From: Marinifilum_A sediminis | GTDB lineage: Bacteria > Bacteroidota > Bacteroidia > Bacteroidales > Marinifilaceae | NCBI GenBank assembly: GCA_947496465.1 | Contig: CANMCX010000008.1 | Coordinates: 1 to 64,000, forward strand | DNA: 64,000 bases | Direction: 5' to 3' | Shown: piece after piece, positions 54,542 to 64,000 of the stretch | Layout of the letters: each line of letters begins with the position of its first letter | Position numbering within the stretch: position 1 is the first letter of the stretch | The notes under the pieces: model-generated | Databases searched by the model: none | Seen by the model: only the letters and a program-made list of their open reading frames with translations | Told to the model about the DNA's origin: nothing | Position numbers and translations under genes: made by a program

Positions 54542-57508
54542 ATGGAACTTAACATTAGTATGCTAAGAAAACTGCTTCTTATGCTTGTTATGGTATTTTC
54601 GTTTACCATTATACATGCACAAGAAAAAGTGGTTAGCGGTACAGTTACCGATGCAAACGATGGCATGGGTATTCCCGGTGTTTCCGTAGTTGTAAAGGGT
54701 ACTACTATTGGTACAACAACTGATATCGACGGAAGATATACACTTAGTGTAGATGCTAATTCTACAATTGTATATTCATTTGTAGGTTACAGACCTCAGG
54801 AAATTTTGGTTGGAGATCAAACTCAAATCAATGTGGTTTTAAGTATTGAGACCGAAAACCTTTCCGAGGTTGTGGTAATCGGATATGGACAAGTTAAAAA
54901 GGAAGATAAAACTGGCTCGGTAACGAGTGTTTCTTCAAAAGACTTTAATAAAGGTAATATTACCTCTCCTCAAGATTTATTAGTAGGAAAAGCTTCAGGT
55001 GTAGTTATTACATCTTCTGGTGGTGCTCCTGGTGGTGGCGCTACAATTAGAATTCGTGGTGGTTCTTCACTAAATGCTTCTAATGATCCTTTAATTATCG
55101 TAGATGGTGTACCTATCGAGAGCGTTGGTAACAATGTAAGTGGTAGTTCAAATGCACTTTCGTTTATTAATCCAAACGATATTGAAACATTTACCGTACT
55201 TAAAGATGCATCGTCAACTGCTATTTATGGTTCTCGTGCTTCCAATGGTGTTATTATTATTAACACTAAAAAAGGTGCAAAGGGAAAACCGATGCGAATA
55301 TCTTATAGTGGTAATGTCTCAATTTCAACACCTGAAGATTATGTAGATGTATACTCTGGTGATCAATTAAGAAAAATTGCTTTCGAACGACCAGAACTAT
55401 ATGATCCTTTAAACTACGACAAATTAGGAACCGAAAACACAGACTGGCAAGACGAAATTTTCAGAACTGCCATTTCTCAGGATCACAATGTTGCGGTATC
55501 TGGTTCATACAAAGATCTACCATATAGAGTTTCTTTGGGGTATACTGATCAAGAAGGTATCTTAAAAAACACTGACATGCAAAGATTTACAGCTGCTGTG
55601 AATTTAAATCCAAGTTTTTTCGATGATGCCTTAAAGGTTAGTGTAAATGCTAAACTGATGAGCACTAACAATAACTTTGGTGATGATGGTGCAATTGGAT
55701 CTGCTATTTCAATGGACCCAACTCAACCTGTGTATGATGCCAATGCTCCTGAATTTGGAGGATATTATCAATGGCAAAAGTATGGTGCTTCACTTGGAAC
55801 TCCAAACCCGGTTGAACAAGCTCTAGCTGTAGATAATACATCTGACGTAACAAGATTTGTAGGTAATCTGAAATTAAACTACAAACTGCCATTTATTCCT
55901 GAATTACAAGCTAATTTAAACCTAGCAACTGATTATACTGAGAGTGATGGAAAAAACAATCGTCCTATTACATCTCCTTCAACTTTAGTAACGGCTTGGG
56001 GTAAGTTAAGTGACTATTCTGCGGAGAATAAAAATAATCTTCTTGACTTTTACTTAAACTATGTGAAAGAATTAAATGAAGATCATAGAATTGATGCGAC
56101 TGCTGGTTATTCATGGCAACATTTTAAAAGAGAAAGTAAAAATTATACAAGATCGATTGTAGATGCTGATCATCCTCTAATTGTTGATAATGATACAGAA
56201 TCTGCAACTGAAAACTATTTGGTTTCTTTCTTTGGACGTTTAAACTATGCTTTCAAAAACAAATATCTTCTTACAGGTACATTTAGATATGATGGTTCTT
56301 CTCGCTTCTCTGATGATAACAGATGGGGATTCTTCCCTTCTGCAGCAGTTGCTTGGAAAATTCATGAGGAAGATTTCATGAAAGATTTAGGTTTCCTTTC
56401 TGATTTAAAACTAAGATTAGGATGGGGTGTAACAGGTCAGCAAGATGTTGGAAATGATTATCCTTCCCAAGCAAGATACACATCTTCTCAACAAGGGTAT
56501 TACTATCCAATCGATGGTGTATTTTCTCCAACCTTAAGACCAGATACATATGACCCAGATATTAAATGGGAAGAAACAACAACTCAAAACATTGCATTAG
56601 ATTTTGGATTCTTAAACAACCGAATCAACGGTTCGATTGAATACTATTTCCGTGAAACTAAAGATCTTTTAAACGAAGTAACAATTCCTAGTGGAAGTAA
56701 CTTTTCAAACAGATTGTTGACTAATGTTGGTAGTATGGAAAACAAAGGTATTGAGATTTCCATTAATGCAGTACCAATTTCAACACCTGATATGTCTTTA
56801 AATATTGGGGTAAATTTCACTCATAATAAACAAGAGGTTACCAAATTATTACTAACAGATGATCCTAATTATATTGGTTTAACTTATGGTAGTGGTATGA
56901 CAGGTGTTACCCAGATAACAAGAGTTGGTGAAGAAGCTTATTCATTCTTTGTAAACAAGCAAATCTACGATAACAGTGGTAACCCAATTGAAGGTTTATA
57001 CGAAGATATTGCTGGCAATGGTGGAGTTATTAATGGCGATAATGCTAACAAGTACATTTATCACAGTCCAACACCTGACTATATCTTAGGATTTTCAGCA
57101 AGGTTTAATTACAAGAATTTTGATATGTCAACAGCTTTAAGAGCGAATATTGATAACTATGTATTGAATCAAGTGGCTTCCGGAGCATCATATGACCAGA
57201 TGCAACAAATTGGTTACTGGAAAAATATGCCTACTCACCTAAGTAAAACAAACTTTGTTAAAAGACAGTTTACTTCAGACTATTTTGTAGAGAATGCTTC
57301 ATTCCTAAAGATGGATAATATTAGTGCTGGTTATACATTTGAAAAATTTGCAGGACAAGACATGAATGCAAGAGTAAGTTTTACAGTTCAAAATGTATTT
57401 ACAATTACAAACTACAGTGGTCTAGATCCTGAAGTTGATGGAGGTATTGATAGTAATTTTTATCCAAGACCTCGCACATTCACATTAGGAGTGAACTTAA
57501 CATTCTAA
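54542..57508 (+). CDS. susC: SusC/RagA-family TonB-dependent outer-membrane transporter
   Basis: The 988-residue protein is a SusC-type importer: signal peptide (an in-frame ATG at 54560 gives an equally good signal), a carboxypeptidase-regulatory domain (VSGTVTDANDGMGIPGVSVV, about 33-110), a TonB box and plug (VVVIGYGQVKKEDKTGSVTS, then the plug with IRIRGGSSLNASNDPLIIVDG) and a 22-strand barrel ending in FTLGVNLTF. It takes up maltooligosaccharides delivered by SusD. SusD follows after 11 bases. Confidence 0.95.
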   Translation: MELNISMLRKLLLMLVMVFSFTIIHAQEKVVSGTVTDANDGMGIPGVSVVVKGTTIGTTTDIDGRYTLSVDANSTIVYSFVGYRPQEILVGDQTQINVVLSIETENLSEVVVIGYGQVKKEDKTGSVTSVSSKDFNKGNITSPQDLLVGKASGVVITSSGGAPGGGATIRIRGGSSLNASNDPLIIVDGVPIESVGNNVSGSSNALSFINPNDIETFTVLKDASSTAIYGSRASNGVIIINTKKGAKGKPMRISYSGNVSISTPEDYVDVYSGDQLRKIAFERPELYDPLNYDKLGTENTDWQDEIFRTAISQDHNVAVSGSYKDLPYRVSLGYTDQEGILKNTDMQRFTAAVNLNPSFFDDALKVSVNAKLMSTNNNFGDDGAIGSAISMDPTQPVYDANAPEFGGYYQWQKYGASLGTPNPVEQALAVDNTSDVTRFVGNLKLNYKLPFIPELQANLNLATDYTESDGKNNRPITSPSTLVTAWGKLSDYSAENKNNLLDFYLNYVKELNEDHRIDATAGYSWQHFKRESKNYTRSIVDADHPLIVDNDTESATENYLVSFFGRLNYAFKNKYLLTGTFRYDGSSRFSDDNRWGFFPSAAVAWKIHEEDFMKDLGFLSDLKLRLGWGVTGQQDVGNDYPSQARYTSSQQGYYYPIDGVFSPTLRPDTYDPDIKWEETTTQNIALDFGFLNNRINGSIEYYFRETKDLLNEVTIPSGSNFSNRLLTNVGSMENKGIEISINAVPISTPDMSLNIGVNFTHNKQEVTKLLLTDDPNYIGLTYGSGMTGVTQITRVGEEAYSFFVNKQIYDNSGNPIEGLYEDIAGNGGVINGDNANKYIYHSPTPDYILGFSARFNYKNFDMSTALRANIDNYVLNQVASGASYDQMQQIGYWKNMPTHLSKTNFVKRQFTSDYFVENASFLKMDNISAGYTFEKFAGQDMNARVSFTVQNVFTITNYSGLDPEVDGGIDSNFYPRPRTFTLGVNLTF

Positions 57509-57519
57509 AAAATCACAAA

Positions 57520-59133
57520 ATGAAGATAAAATATTTAATATTAGGAATTCTGGCATCTGCTATGGTATTTACCTCTTGTACAGATGACCTGGATGTGAAA
57601 CCAATTGACCCTAATCAAATATTAGCTGGTAATCTTGGTGACGATCCTGTATATATGGAACAAACTTTAGCAAAAATATATGCAAGTTTCATAATTTCAG
57701 GACAAGGAGATGGAGATGCAGATATAACATCGGATGATGATGGTTTCTTTATCACAATGAGAGCATTATGGAATTTACAGACAATTACCACCGATGAAGG
57801 TATAAATGCTTGGGGTGATGTAGGTATTGCGGATTTAAATACTCAAACATGGAGTCCACAAAATCCATTCCTTACAGCGGTATATCAAAGATTAAGCTTA
57901 AGTATTACTTATGCTAACGATTTTTTAAATACTTCAGCAAGTAGTGAAAATCCTGATATTATTCAATTCAGAGCTGAAGCAAGATATTTAAGAGCATTAG
58001 CTTACTATTATTTAATGGATTTATTTGGAAATCCTCCATTTACAACTGAAGCTGATGGTGTAGGTAAATATTTCCCAGAACAAATTCAGAGAGCACAATT
58101 ATTTAATTTCATTGTAACTGAATTAAAAGAAATTGAATCTGACTTGGGTGAACCTGGATTCTCTTATCCACAAGCTGATAAAGCTTCTTGCTGGATGTTA
58201 CTTGCACGTATATATCTAAATGCAGAAGTTTATACCGGAACTCCACAATGGGGTGAATGTAAAACCTATTGCGATTTGGTTATTAACAGTGGAGCTTATT
58301 CACTTGCTACAGATTACAGACAAAACTTTAGTGCTGATAATGATAGAGGTCATGGTAATAATGAAATGATTTTTGCCTTTGCTGAAGATGGTCTTAATAC
58401 TCAAGGTAATGGTGGTACTACTTTCCTTATTCAGTCTTCAAGTGATGGAACTTATATCGATGCCGCAACTATGCATGACCTTCCTGATAATCCAAACTGG
58501 AATGGTAACAGAGCAAGAAAAGATTTTATGAATATCTTGGTAGATACTATTGCTACCTATGGTAATGTTCCTGTACCAGCTGATCCATATTTTGAAATGG
58601 CTGCTGACGGTAGAGTTTATTTAGCACAAAAAAGATCAATTAATATTCCTTCTCCTTCTTCAAGCGGAGATTTTGGAATCGGTGTTTATAAATTTACTGC
58701 TAGAAACCACGATGGTACACGAGCTGATAATTACAGTCCAACTTTTGCCTCAACAGATTTTCCTGTATTCCGTTTAGCAGACGCTTATTTAATGAGAGCT
58801 GAAGCTTTGTTTAATACAGATGGTGCTGCTGCTGCTGTTGCTGATATTAATATTATCAGAGAAAGAGCATATGGTGACAATAGTGGGAATGTTACAGCTG
58901 GAGATATTGATGCTAACTTCATCCTTGATGAGCGTGCTCGTGAATTCTACTACGAAGGACAAAGACGTACAGACTTAATTCGATTCGGTCAATTTACTGA
59001 TGGTGCTTACCACTGGCAGTGGAAAGGCGGTACTTTTGATGGTACTGGTACAAGTAGCCACAGAAATCTTTTCCCAATTCCAGGCGATGAAATTTCTGCT
59101 AATCCTAATATCAAGCAGAATAGTGGGTATTAA
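57520..59133 (+). CDS. susD: SusD/RagB-family starch-binding lipoprotein
   Basis: The 537-residue lipoprotein (MVFTSC, cysteine near 20, followed by TDDLD) belongs to the SusD/RagB family: RAEARYLRALAYYYLMDLFG at about 151-170 is the helical TPR signature, and the C-terminal LDERAREFYYEGQRRTDLIR block is diagnostic. It caps the SusC barrel at the cell surface and binds alpha-glucan. It is co-transcribed with SusC and the SusE-like gene, which starts 19 bases downstream. Confidence 0.95.
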   Translation: MKIKYLILGILASAMVFTSCTDDLDVKPIDPNQILAGNLGDDPVYMEQTLAKIYASFIISGQGDGDADITSDDDGFFITMRALWNLQTITTDEGINAWGDVGIADLNTQTWSPQNPFLTAVYQRLSLSITYANDFLNTSASSENPDIIQFRAEARYLRALAYYYLMDLFGNPPFTTEADGVGKYFPEQIQRAQLFNFIVTELKEIESDLGEPGFSYPQADKASCWMLLARIYLNAEVYTGTPQWGECKTYCDLVINSGAYSLATDYRQNFSADNDRGHGNNEMIFAFAEDGLNTQGNGGTTFLIQSSSDGTYIDAATMHDLPDNPNWNGNRARKDFMNILVDTIATYGNVPVPADPYFEMAADGRVYLAQKRSINIPSPSSSGDFGIGVYKFTARNHDGTRADNYSPTFASTDFPVFRLADAYLMRAEALFNTDGAAAAVADINIIRERAYGDNSGNVTAGDIDANFILDERAREFYYEGQRRTDLIRFGQFTDGAYHWQWKGGTFDGTGTSSHRNLFPIPGDEISANPNIKQNSGY

Positions 59134-59152
59134 TAATTTAAATCCAATAAAA

Positions 59153-60190
59153 ATGAAAAAATACTATATATTTCTTTTTGCATTAGTAAGTATGCTGGGC
59201 ATTTTCACGAGTTGTGATGAAGATGGAGAGCAACTAGTAATGCGAGAAAACGTCATTGCTCCCTCAATAACATCAATGCCAGATTTGACATTGATTAGAG
59301 CAAATGGAGCTAATGTACTAACTTTTACATGTACTCCTGTAGATGCAGGTTTTAATGCCTCAGCTACTTATTTTCTTGAAGCTGCTCCTACTGGAGATAA
59401 CTTCCAAAATGTCACGCAAATTTATAGTGGATTTACATGTGACAATATTGAAATAACAGTAAGTGAATTAAATACTCTATTGTTAGACATTCTTCCTGCC
59501 GATCAAACATCATCTGCAGATTTTAGAATACGTAGTGTATTAGAAACTGATGCTGGTCTTGGAGTGGAAGAATTTGAATATACCTCTGAAATCAACACAG
59601 CAGATGCTACTATTTTTGGTTTACTTCGTTTAGATGTAATTATTGCTGGAAAAGAAAATCAAAACATTAAATCCCCGGGAAGCAATGGAATTTATGAAGG
59701 TTTTGTAAAAATTGGTGCTGGTGAAGAATTTACTTTACTTGATCCAGATAACAACATCTCTTATGGTGCTGGTGGTTCTGGTTTAGCTATTGATGGTTCT
59801 GGAATTTCGGTTGTTGATGCCGGATGGTACAAACTTACTGCAAACATAAATGATCTAACTTATGCGAATGAAGCTCACTTCATAGGACTTGTTGGTAGTG
59901 CAACTCCTAACGGATGGGATGCTCCTGATCAAAAAATGGACTATGATCCAGTAACTAAAACATGGTCAATTACACTTGACTTAGTAGATGGTGTAGTGAA
60001 GTTCAGAAGAAATGATGGATGGTCATGGAATATGGGATTTGTAGAAGGAGAAACTCCAGGATTTACCGGAGCGTTACAACAAGGTGGTGTTGGAAATGAC
60101 ATTCCACTTCCTGATGGACCAGGAAACTATACTGTGATCTTAAATATCATAAGTGACGCAGCTGGTACTTACGAATTTATCAAGAACTAA
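59153..60190 (+). CDS. SusE-like starch-binding lipoprotein
   Basis: The 345-residue lipoprotein starts at 59153 (MKKYYIFLFALVSMLGIFTSC), although a frame is open further upstream inside susD. The N-terminal half resembles the SusE domain; the C-terminal half carries one SusE/SusF-type glucan-binding module (FIGLVGSATPNGWDAPDQKM and VDGVVKFRRNDGWSWNMGF). It should sit at the cell surface beside SusCD and bind starch. An inverted repeat follows before the SusF-like gene. Confidence 0.9.
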   Translation: MKKYYIFLFALVSMLGIFTSCDEDGEQLVMRENVIAPSITSMPDLTLIRANGANVLTFTCTPVDAGFNASATYFLEAAPTGDNFQNVTQIYSGFTCDNIEITVSELNTLLLDILPADQTSSADFRIRSVLETDAGLGVEEFEYTSEINTADATIFGLLRLDVIIAGKENQNIKSPGSNGIYEGFVKIGAGEEFTLLDPDNNISYGAGGSGLAIDGSGISVVDAGWYKLTANINDLTYANEAHFIGLVGSATPNGWDAPDQKMDYDPVTKTWSITLDLVDGVVKFRRNDGWSWNMGFVEGETPGFTGALQQGGVGNDIPLPDGPGNYTVILNIISDAAGTYEFIKN

Positions 60191-60210
60191 TTGTATTAGT
60201 GAAATAATTT

Positions 60211-60240
60211 AGTATTCTGTCTTTATACAGGCAGAATACT
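60211..60240 (+). other. Hairpin between the SusE-like and SusF-like genes
   Basis: AGTATTCTG (60211-60219) and CAGAATACT (60232-60240) pair perfectly and are followed by TAAAAAAG, not T. It may be an RNA stability or processing element, not a terminator. Confidence 0.5.
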
Positions 60241-60255
60241 TAAAAAAGATGAAGT

Positions 60256-62109
60256 ATGAAAAATAATATATTTATCAAATTATTAGGACTAGCTTTCGCT
60301 TCTTTGTTATTAGTGTTTGTTGGTTGTGATAAAGATGATCTTCCAAGATTAGATGCCGAAATGGCTACTTGGAAATCGGATGGAATTACATCTACTTCCG
60401 TACTCTTAAGCGGTATTGTTGTTGCTGAAGGTGACGGTATTGCAGAATATGGAGTTGTTTGGGGATTAACTGAAAACCCTACAATTGCAGATACTAAAAA
60501 AGTAGCTGATAAAGTAGAAAAAGCTGTTTACTGGATAACTGTTGATGGCTTGGAACATTTAACTACATATCAATACCGAGCCTATGTAATAATGGAAGAT
60601 GAAACTGTGGTGTATGGTGATAACGACACTTTTACAACATTAGCAAATATTGCAACTGTAACGGCCGGTGATGCAACAGGTATTACTGATATTTTTGCAC
60701 AAGTAGCTGTTGAGGTGCCTTATGATGGAAAAGCAGAAGTAACTTCAAAAGGTGTATGCTGGAATACAGAAACTCTTCCTACTATAGAGAACGATTCAAC
60801 TCTAAACGGAAGTGATATTGGTGGATTCACAGCAGATTTAAAAGGTTTATTACCAGCAACAACTTATTATGCTCGTGCATATGCTATTAACTCTGTAGGA
60901 ACCGCCTATAGTAGCGAAATTACATTCACTACTAATATTGGAGTTGCTGTATTAACAACCGATAGTGTAAGAGATGTAACCAAAACAACAGCTAATGTTT
61001 ATGCTAATGTAATCGTAAATGGTGGTGTTGATATAACAGAAAGAGGTTTTGTATACGCAATGGCCGAAAATCCAACTATTACTGATACAAAAATTTCAGA
61101 TGCTGAAAACACAACAGGAACTATGACTGCAGCTTTAACAGAGCTTGCTTCAGGAACAACTTACTTTGTTAGAGCATTTGCTACCAATAGTGAAGGTACT
61201 GCTTATGGCGATAACATTCAGTTCTCAACAATAGCCGATATTACAACCTGGTATTTACCTGGAGATTATATTGCTGCAAGTTATCCTGGTTCTACATTTG
61301 GAGATTGGGATCCTGCAAATTCTCCTATTGTAATGAACACTGTTGACGATGCTACTGCATTAGAGGGATATGTATATATGGCTAACTCAAGTAATGGTTG
61401 GAAGTTTGCTTCTCAACCGAATTGGGATGGTCCAAATTATGGTGCTGGTGCAAACGCTGGAGAATTAGATGCTTCTGGTGACAATATCAGTTCTCCAATG
61501 GGCTATTATAAAATGAATGTAGATCTTTCTACTACTCCAATTACCTACACTGCAGTAGCAACTGACTGGGGTGTTATTGGTAGTGGAACACCTGGAGGTT
61601 GGGATTCTGATACAGACCTAACTTACGATCCTGCTTCAAGAACATGGAGAGGAACAATCCATCTTACAGCTGCTGAAATCAAATTTAGAGCAAATGACGA
61701 TTGGGGCATTAATTATGGATTAAATTCAGGAGAAGAATTTTTAGGTGAAGGTGATTCTAATATCGCTATAGATCAAGAAGCTGATTACGATATTACTCTT
61801 GACTTAAGCACTCCTAATAAATATACCTATATGGCAAACAGATGGGGACTTATAGGTGATGCCACTCCTGGAGGATGGGATACTGATACTGATATGACTT
61901 GGGATGCTGGAAACAATGTATTCTCTGTAACATTAGATCTTACTGTAGGTCAGTTTAAATTTAGAGCAAATGATGACTGGGCTGTTAACTATGGTGGCGA
62001 TATTGCTGCATTAACTGCAGGTGGAGCTAACATTGACGTTGCGGAAGCTGGTAATTATACTATTACTTTTGATACAATGACAAATGTTGCAACTGTAACA
62101 AAGAACTAA
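60256..62109 (+). CDS. SusF-like multi-module starch-binding lipoprotein
   Basis: The 617-residue lipoprotein (signal LLVFVGC, then DKDD) has three N-terminal fibronectin-like repeats (about 35-125, 130-225 and 230-325; each has GVVWG/GVCWN/GFVYA followed by TTY-A-AY). Beyond these lies a longer binding segment and two SusE/F-type modules (GVIGSGTPGGWDSDTDLTYD with IKFRANDDWGINYG, and GLIGDATPGGWDTDTDMTWD with FKFRANDDWAVNYG). The tryptophans in GGWD and DDW are likely glucan contacts. It extends the starch-binding surface of the Sus complex. Confidence 0.88.
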   Translation: MKNNIFIKLLGLAFASLLLVFVGCDKDDLPRLDAEMATWKSDGITSTSVLLSGIVVAEGDGIAEYGVVWGLTENPTIADTKKVADKVEKAVYWITVDGLEHLTTYQYRAYVIMEDETVVYGDNDTFTTLANIATVTAGDATGITDIFAQVAVEVPYDGKAEVTSKGVCWNTETLPTIENDSTLNGSDIGGFTADLKGLLPATTYYARAYAINSVGTAYSSEITFTTNIGVAVLTTDSVRDVTKTTANVYANVIVNGGVDITERGFVYAMAENPTITDTKISDAENTTGTMTAALTELASGTTYFVRAFATNSEGTAYGDNIQFSTIADITTWYLPGDYIAASYPGSTFGDWDPANSPIVMNTVDDATALEGYVYMANSSNGWKFASQPNWDGPNYGAGANAGELDASGDNISSPMGYYKMNVDLSTTPITYTAVATDWGVIGSGTPGGWDSDTDLTYDPASRTWRGTIHLTAAEIKFRANDDWGINYGLNSGEEFLGEGDSNIAIDQEADYDITLDLSTPNKYTYMANRWGLIGDATPGGWDTDTDMTWDAGNNVFSVTLDLTVGQFKFRANDDWAVNYGGDIAALTAGGANIDVAEAGNYTITFDTMTNVATVTKN

Positions 62110-62122
62110 ATCATACAATTTA

Positions 62123-62152
62123 AAAGAGCATACTTCGGTATGCTCTTTTTTT
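62123..62152 (+). terminator. UUCG-loop terminator between SusF-like and amylase genes
   Basis: AAAGAGCATAC-TTCG-GTATGCTCTTT followed by a T-run is a perfect 11-bp stem with a stable tetraloop, 14 bases after the SusF-like stop. It would reduce read-through into the amylase gene unless bypassed. Confidence 0.9.
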
Positions 62153-62196
62153 ACATACAACAAGCCAATTTAAAAGGATTCAATACAAAGCTAACT

Positions 62197-64000
62197 ATGA
62201 AGAATTTTTACACATACATCCTTTCATTGTTATTACTAGTTCCTGTAATAACAAAGGCACAAATCACAACTGTACCCGAATTTCCTAATGCCAATTCTGA
62301 AATCACAATTACATTTGATTCCTCACAAGATTCAAGATTAGGAACATTTACCGGAGAATTATATGCTCATACAGGAGTAATGATTGAAGGAAATGCAGAT
62401 TGGCAACATGTTATTGGTTCATGGGGAGATAATACTGCACAACCACAACTAACGAATAACAACGATGGAACTTACACTCTTGTTATTACACCAAATATTA
62501 CCGATTTTTATTCTGTTACTACAGGAGAAGTCGTGACCCAAATTGCTGCTGTTTTCCGCTCGGCAGATGGCAGTCAACAATCCAACGATCTATTTATTGA
62601 TATCTACCAAGAAGGTTTAAACGTAAGTTTCTCCTCTCCTACTGATAATAAAATGATCGCAAAAAATGAAGAACTTCAAGTTGAAATTAAATCAAATATC
62701 AGCGAAAGCTTAAGTCTTTATCTTGATGGTGATTTAGTAGAGAACACAACAAGCGAACAAGAAATTAATACAAGCATACAAAGCACTGTTTCTGGAAATC
62801 ATGAATTAGTTGCTGTTGCCACCTCTGGTTCAGAAGAAGCCCGAGAAACAATTCATTTCTATGTTAGAGAAGATGTAATTGTAGAAGATATGCCTACCGG
62901 AGTAATCGAAGGAATCAATTACATTGATGATAATACGGTAACTTTAGCGATGTATGCTCCTAAGAAAGATTTTGCTTTTGTAATTGGAGATTTTACCAAT
63001 TGGGAAGTCGACAATGCATATCAAATGAAAAAAGATGAGGATTATTTTTGGATTACTATCGACAATCTTACTGCAGGACAAGAATACGTCTTTCAGTATG
63101 TTATCGACGGTGATGTTAAAATTGCAGATCCTTATGCCGATAAAGTTTTAGATCCTTGGAATGACCAATATATTGACGATTCAACTTATCCAGGTTTAAT
63201 TGATTACCCTTCAGATAAAACTACAGAAATTGCAAGTGTTCTTCAGACCGGACAAACTGCCTTTAACTGGACCGATTCTCAATTTACAATGCCTGCCAGC
63301 GATGATCTTGTTATTTATGAACTTCATGTTCGTGATTTTGTTGCAACAGGTAATATAAAAACAGTAACCGATACTCTTGATTATTTAGATCGTCTTGGAG
63401 TAAACGTAATCGAACTGATGCCTTTTAACGAATTTGAAGGAAATGATTCGTGGGGATACAATCCATCATTTTACTTTGCTCCTGATAAAGCATACGGCAC
63501 AAAAGAAGATTACAAAACATTCATCAATGAATGCCATAAAAGAGGTATTGCCGTCTTTATGGATATGGTATTAAACCACACTTATGGTCAATCGCCATTT
63601 TTAAGGATGTACTTTGATGGTACAAATCCTACAGCAGATAATCCATGGTACAATGAAAATCATAATTTTGAAAACACTGATGCTCATTGGGGTTATGATA
63701 TTAATCACGAAAGTGAAGCTACACAGAAATTGGTAGATCGTATCAATGCATATTGGATGAATGAGTACCACATTGATGGTTTCCGTTTTGATTTCACGAA
63801 AGGTTTCTCTAATAAGAATCATCCCAATAGTGGATCTGATGTCTGGGGAAGTGATTACGATGCGGATAGAATCAGATTGCTAAAAAGAATGGCAGATGAA
63901 ATTTGGAAAGTGAATTCTGATGCTATTGTAAGTTTCGAGCATTTATCTGACAATACAGAAGAAACAGAACTTGCCAATTATGGAATTCATTTGTGGGGAA
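62197..64000 (+). CDS. Secreted GH13 alpha-amylase, cut by the window end
   Basis: The frame opens at 62197 with a Sec signal (MKNFYTYILSLLLLVPVITK) and runs without a stop to the window edge, about 601 codons. Residues about 20-225 are beta-rich and probably carbohydrate-binding. About 240-320 resembles a CBM48-like domain (VTLAMYAPKKDFAFVIGDFT). The GH13 barrel shows DMVLNHTYG, nucleophile D in DGFRFDFTKGF and acid/base E in IVSFEHLSDN; the NHD region lies beyond the window. In the Sus setting it is the likely extracellular starch-cutting enzyme, the role of SusG. The signal is not a lipobox type, so it may be secreted by another route. Confidence 0.9.
   Translation, partial: MKNFYTYILSLLLLVPVITKAQITTVPEFPNANSEITITFDSSQDSRLGTFTGELYAHTGVMIEGNADWQHVIGSWGDNTAQPQLTNNNDGTYTLVITPNITDFYSVTTGEVVTQIAAVFRSADGSQQSNDLFIDIYQEGLNVSFSSPTDNKMIAKNEELQVEIKSNISESLSLYLDGDLVENTTSEQEINTSIQSTVSGNHELVAVATSGSEEARETIHFYVREDVIVEDMPTGVIEGINYIDDNTVTLAMYAPKKDFAFVIGDFTNWEVDNAYQMKKDEDYFWITIDNLTAGQEYVFQYVIDGDVKIADPYADKVLDPWNDQYIDDSTYPGLIDYPSDKTTEIASVLQTGQTAFNWTDSQFTMPASDDLVIYELHVRDFVATGNIKTVTDTLDYLDRLGVNVIELMPFNEFEGNDSWGYNPSFYFAPDKAYGTKEDYKTFINECHKRGIAVFMDMVLNHTYGQSPFLRMYFDGTNPTADNPWYNENHNFENTDAHWGYDINHESEATQKLVDRINAYWMNEYHIDGFRFDFTKGFSNKNHPNSGSDVWGSDYDADRIRLLKRMADEIWKVNSDAIVSFEHLSDNTEETELANYGIHLWG

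Noticed and set aside
59000..59152. Extended start of the SusE-like gene inside susD
   Set aside because: The extra 51 residues are the shadow of susD; the lipoprotein signal begins at 59153.

Overview
The window looks like part of the chromosome of a marine or gut-type member of the Bacteroidota (Marinilabiliales/Marinifilaceae-like is my guess). The evidence is AT-rich DNA, SusC/SusD/SusE-type outer-membrane genes, LytS/LytTR and AraC regulators with membrane domains, many lipoproteins with short post-cysteine spacers, and promoter-like TAnnTTTG boxes in place of sigma70-type ones. The species assignment is inference only.

Layout. 1-12.0 kb: a 5'-clipped tRNA-Asp, then housekeeping and metabolic genes (PLP-dependent sulfur amino acid lyase, DUF1338 dioxygenase, M1 aminopeptidase lipoprotein, membrane AraC regulator, DUF418 protein, erythromycin-esterase-like lipoprotein, YdcZ transporter, small phosphatase), mostly closed by clear hairpin terminators. 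12.0-21.6 kb: an accessory island. It has a 63-bp tandem repeat open in both strands, then a run of single genes all on the minus strand. These are a PHP/AlbA_2-like/TRD-like fusion, a rhomboid protease, a small membrane protein, a decayed HTH-DUF4870 regulator, orphan secreted proteins and a DUF2200 protein. They are separated by several families of imperfect inverted repeats that resemble integron attC sites, with RYYYAAC-like ends just after one gene and GTTRRRY-like ends just before the next start codon. I consider this cassette-like array the most interesting part of the window. 21.9-34.0 kb: ordinary genes (YeiH-type exporter with its LysR regulator, Big_2 lipoprotein, VanZ, an ABC-permease/ATPase/Crp operon, YcaQ-type glycosylase, radical SAM protein, slipin, DUF1349 protein, LuxR regulator).

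34.0-64.0 kb: starch and maltodextrin utilisation. A SusA-like GH13 and a DUF5916 protein lie next to a LytS/LytTR pair. A minus-strand operon (52.6 to 40.7 kb) encodes an MFS sugar transporter, beta-phosphoglucomutase, a GH65 phosphorylase, a second SusA-like GH13, a GH31 alpha-glucosidase and two lipoprotein GH13 enzymes. A LacI regulator follows, and then, on the plus strand, SusC, SusD, two SusE/F-like binding lipoproteins and a secreted GH13 amylase cut by the window end. Read together: surface binding and cleavage of starch, TonB-dependent import, periplasmic trimming by GH13/GH31, MFS uptake of maltose, then phosphorolysis by GH65 and conversion of beta-glucose-1-phosphate to glucose-6-phosphate by PgmB. 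LacI-type operator-like sequences occur upstream of both the MFS operon and susC, so one regulator probably controls both arms.
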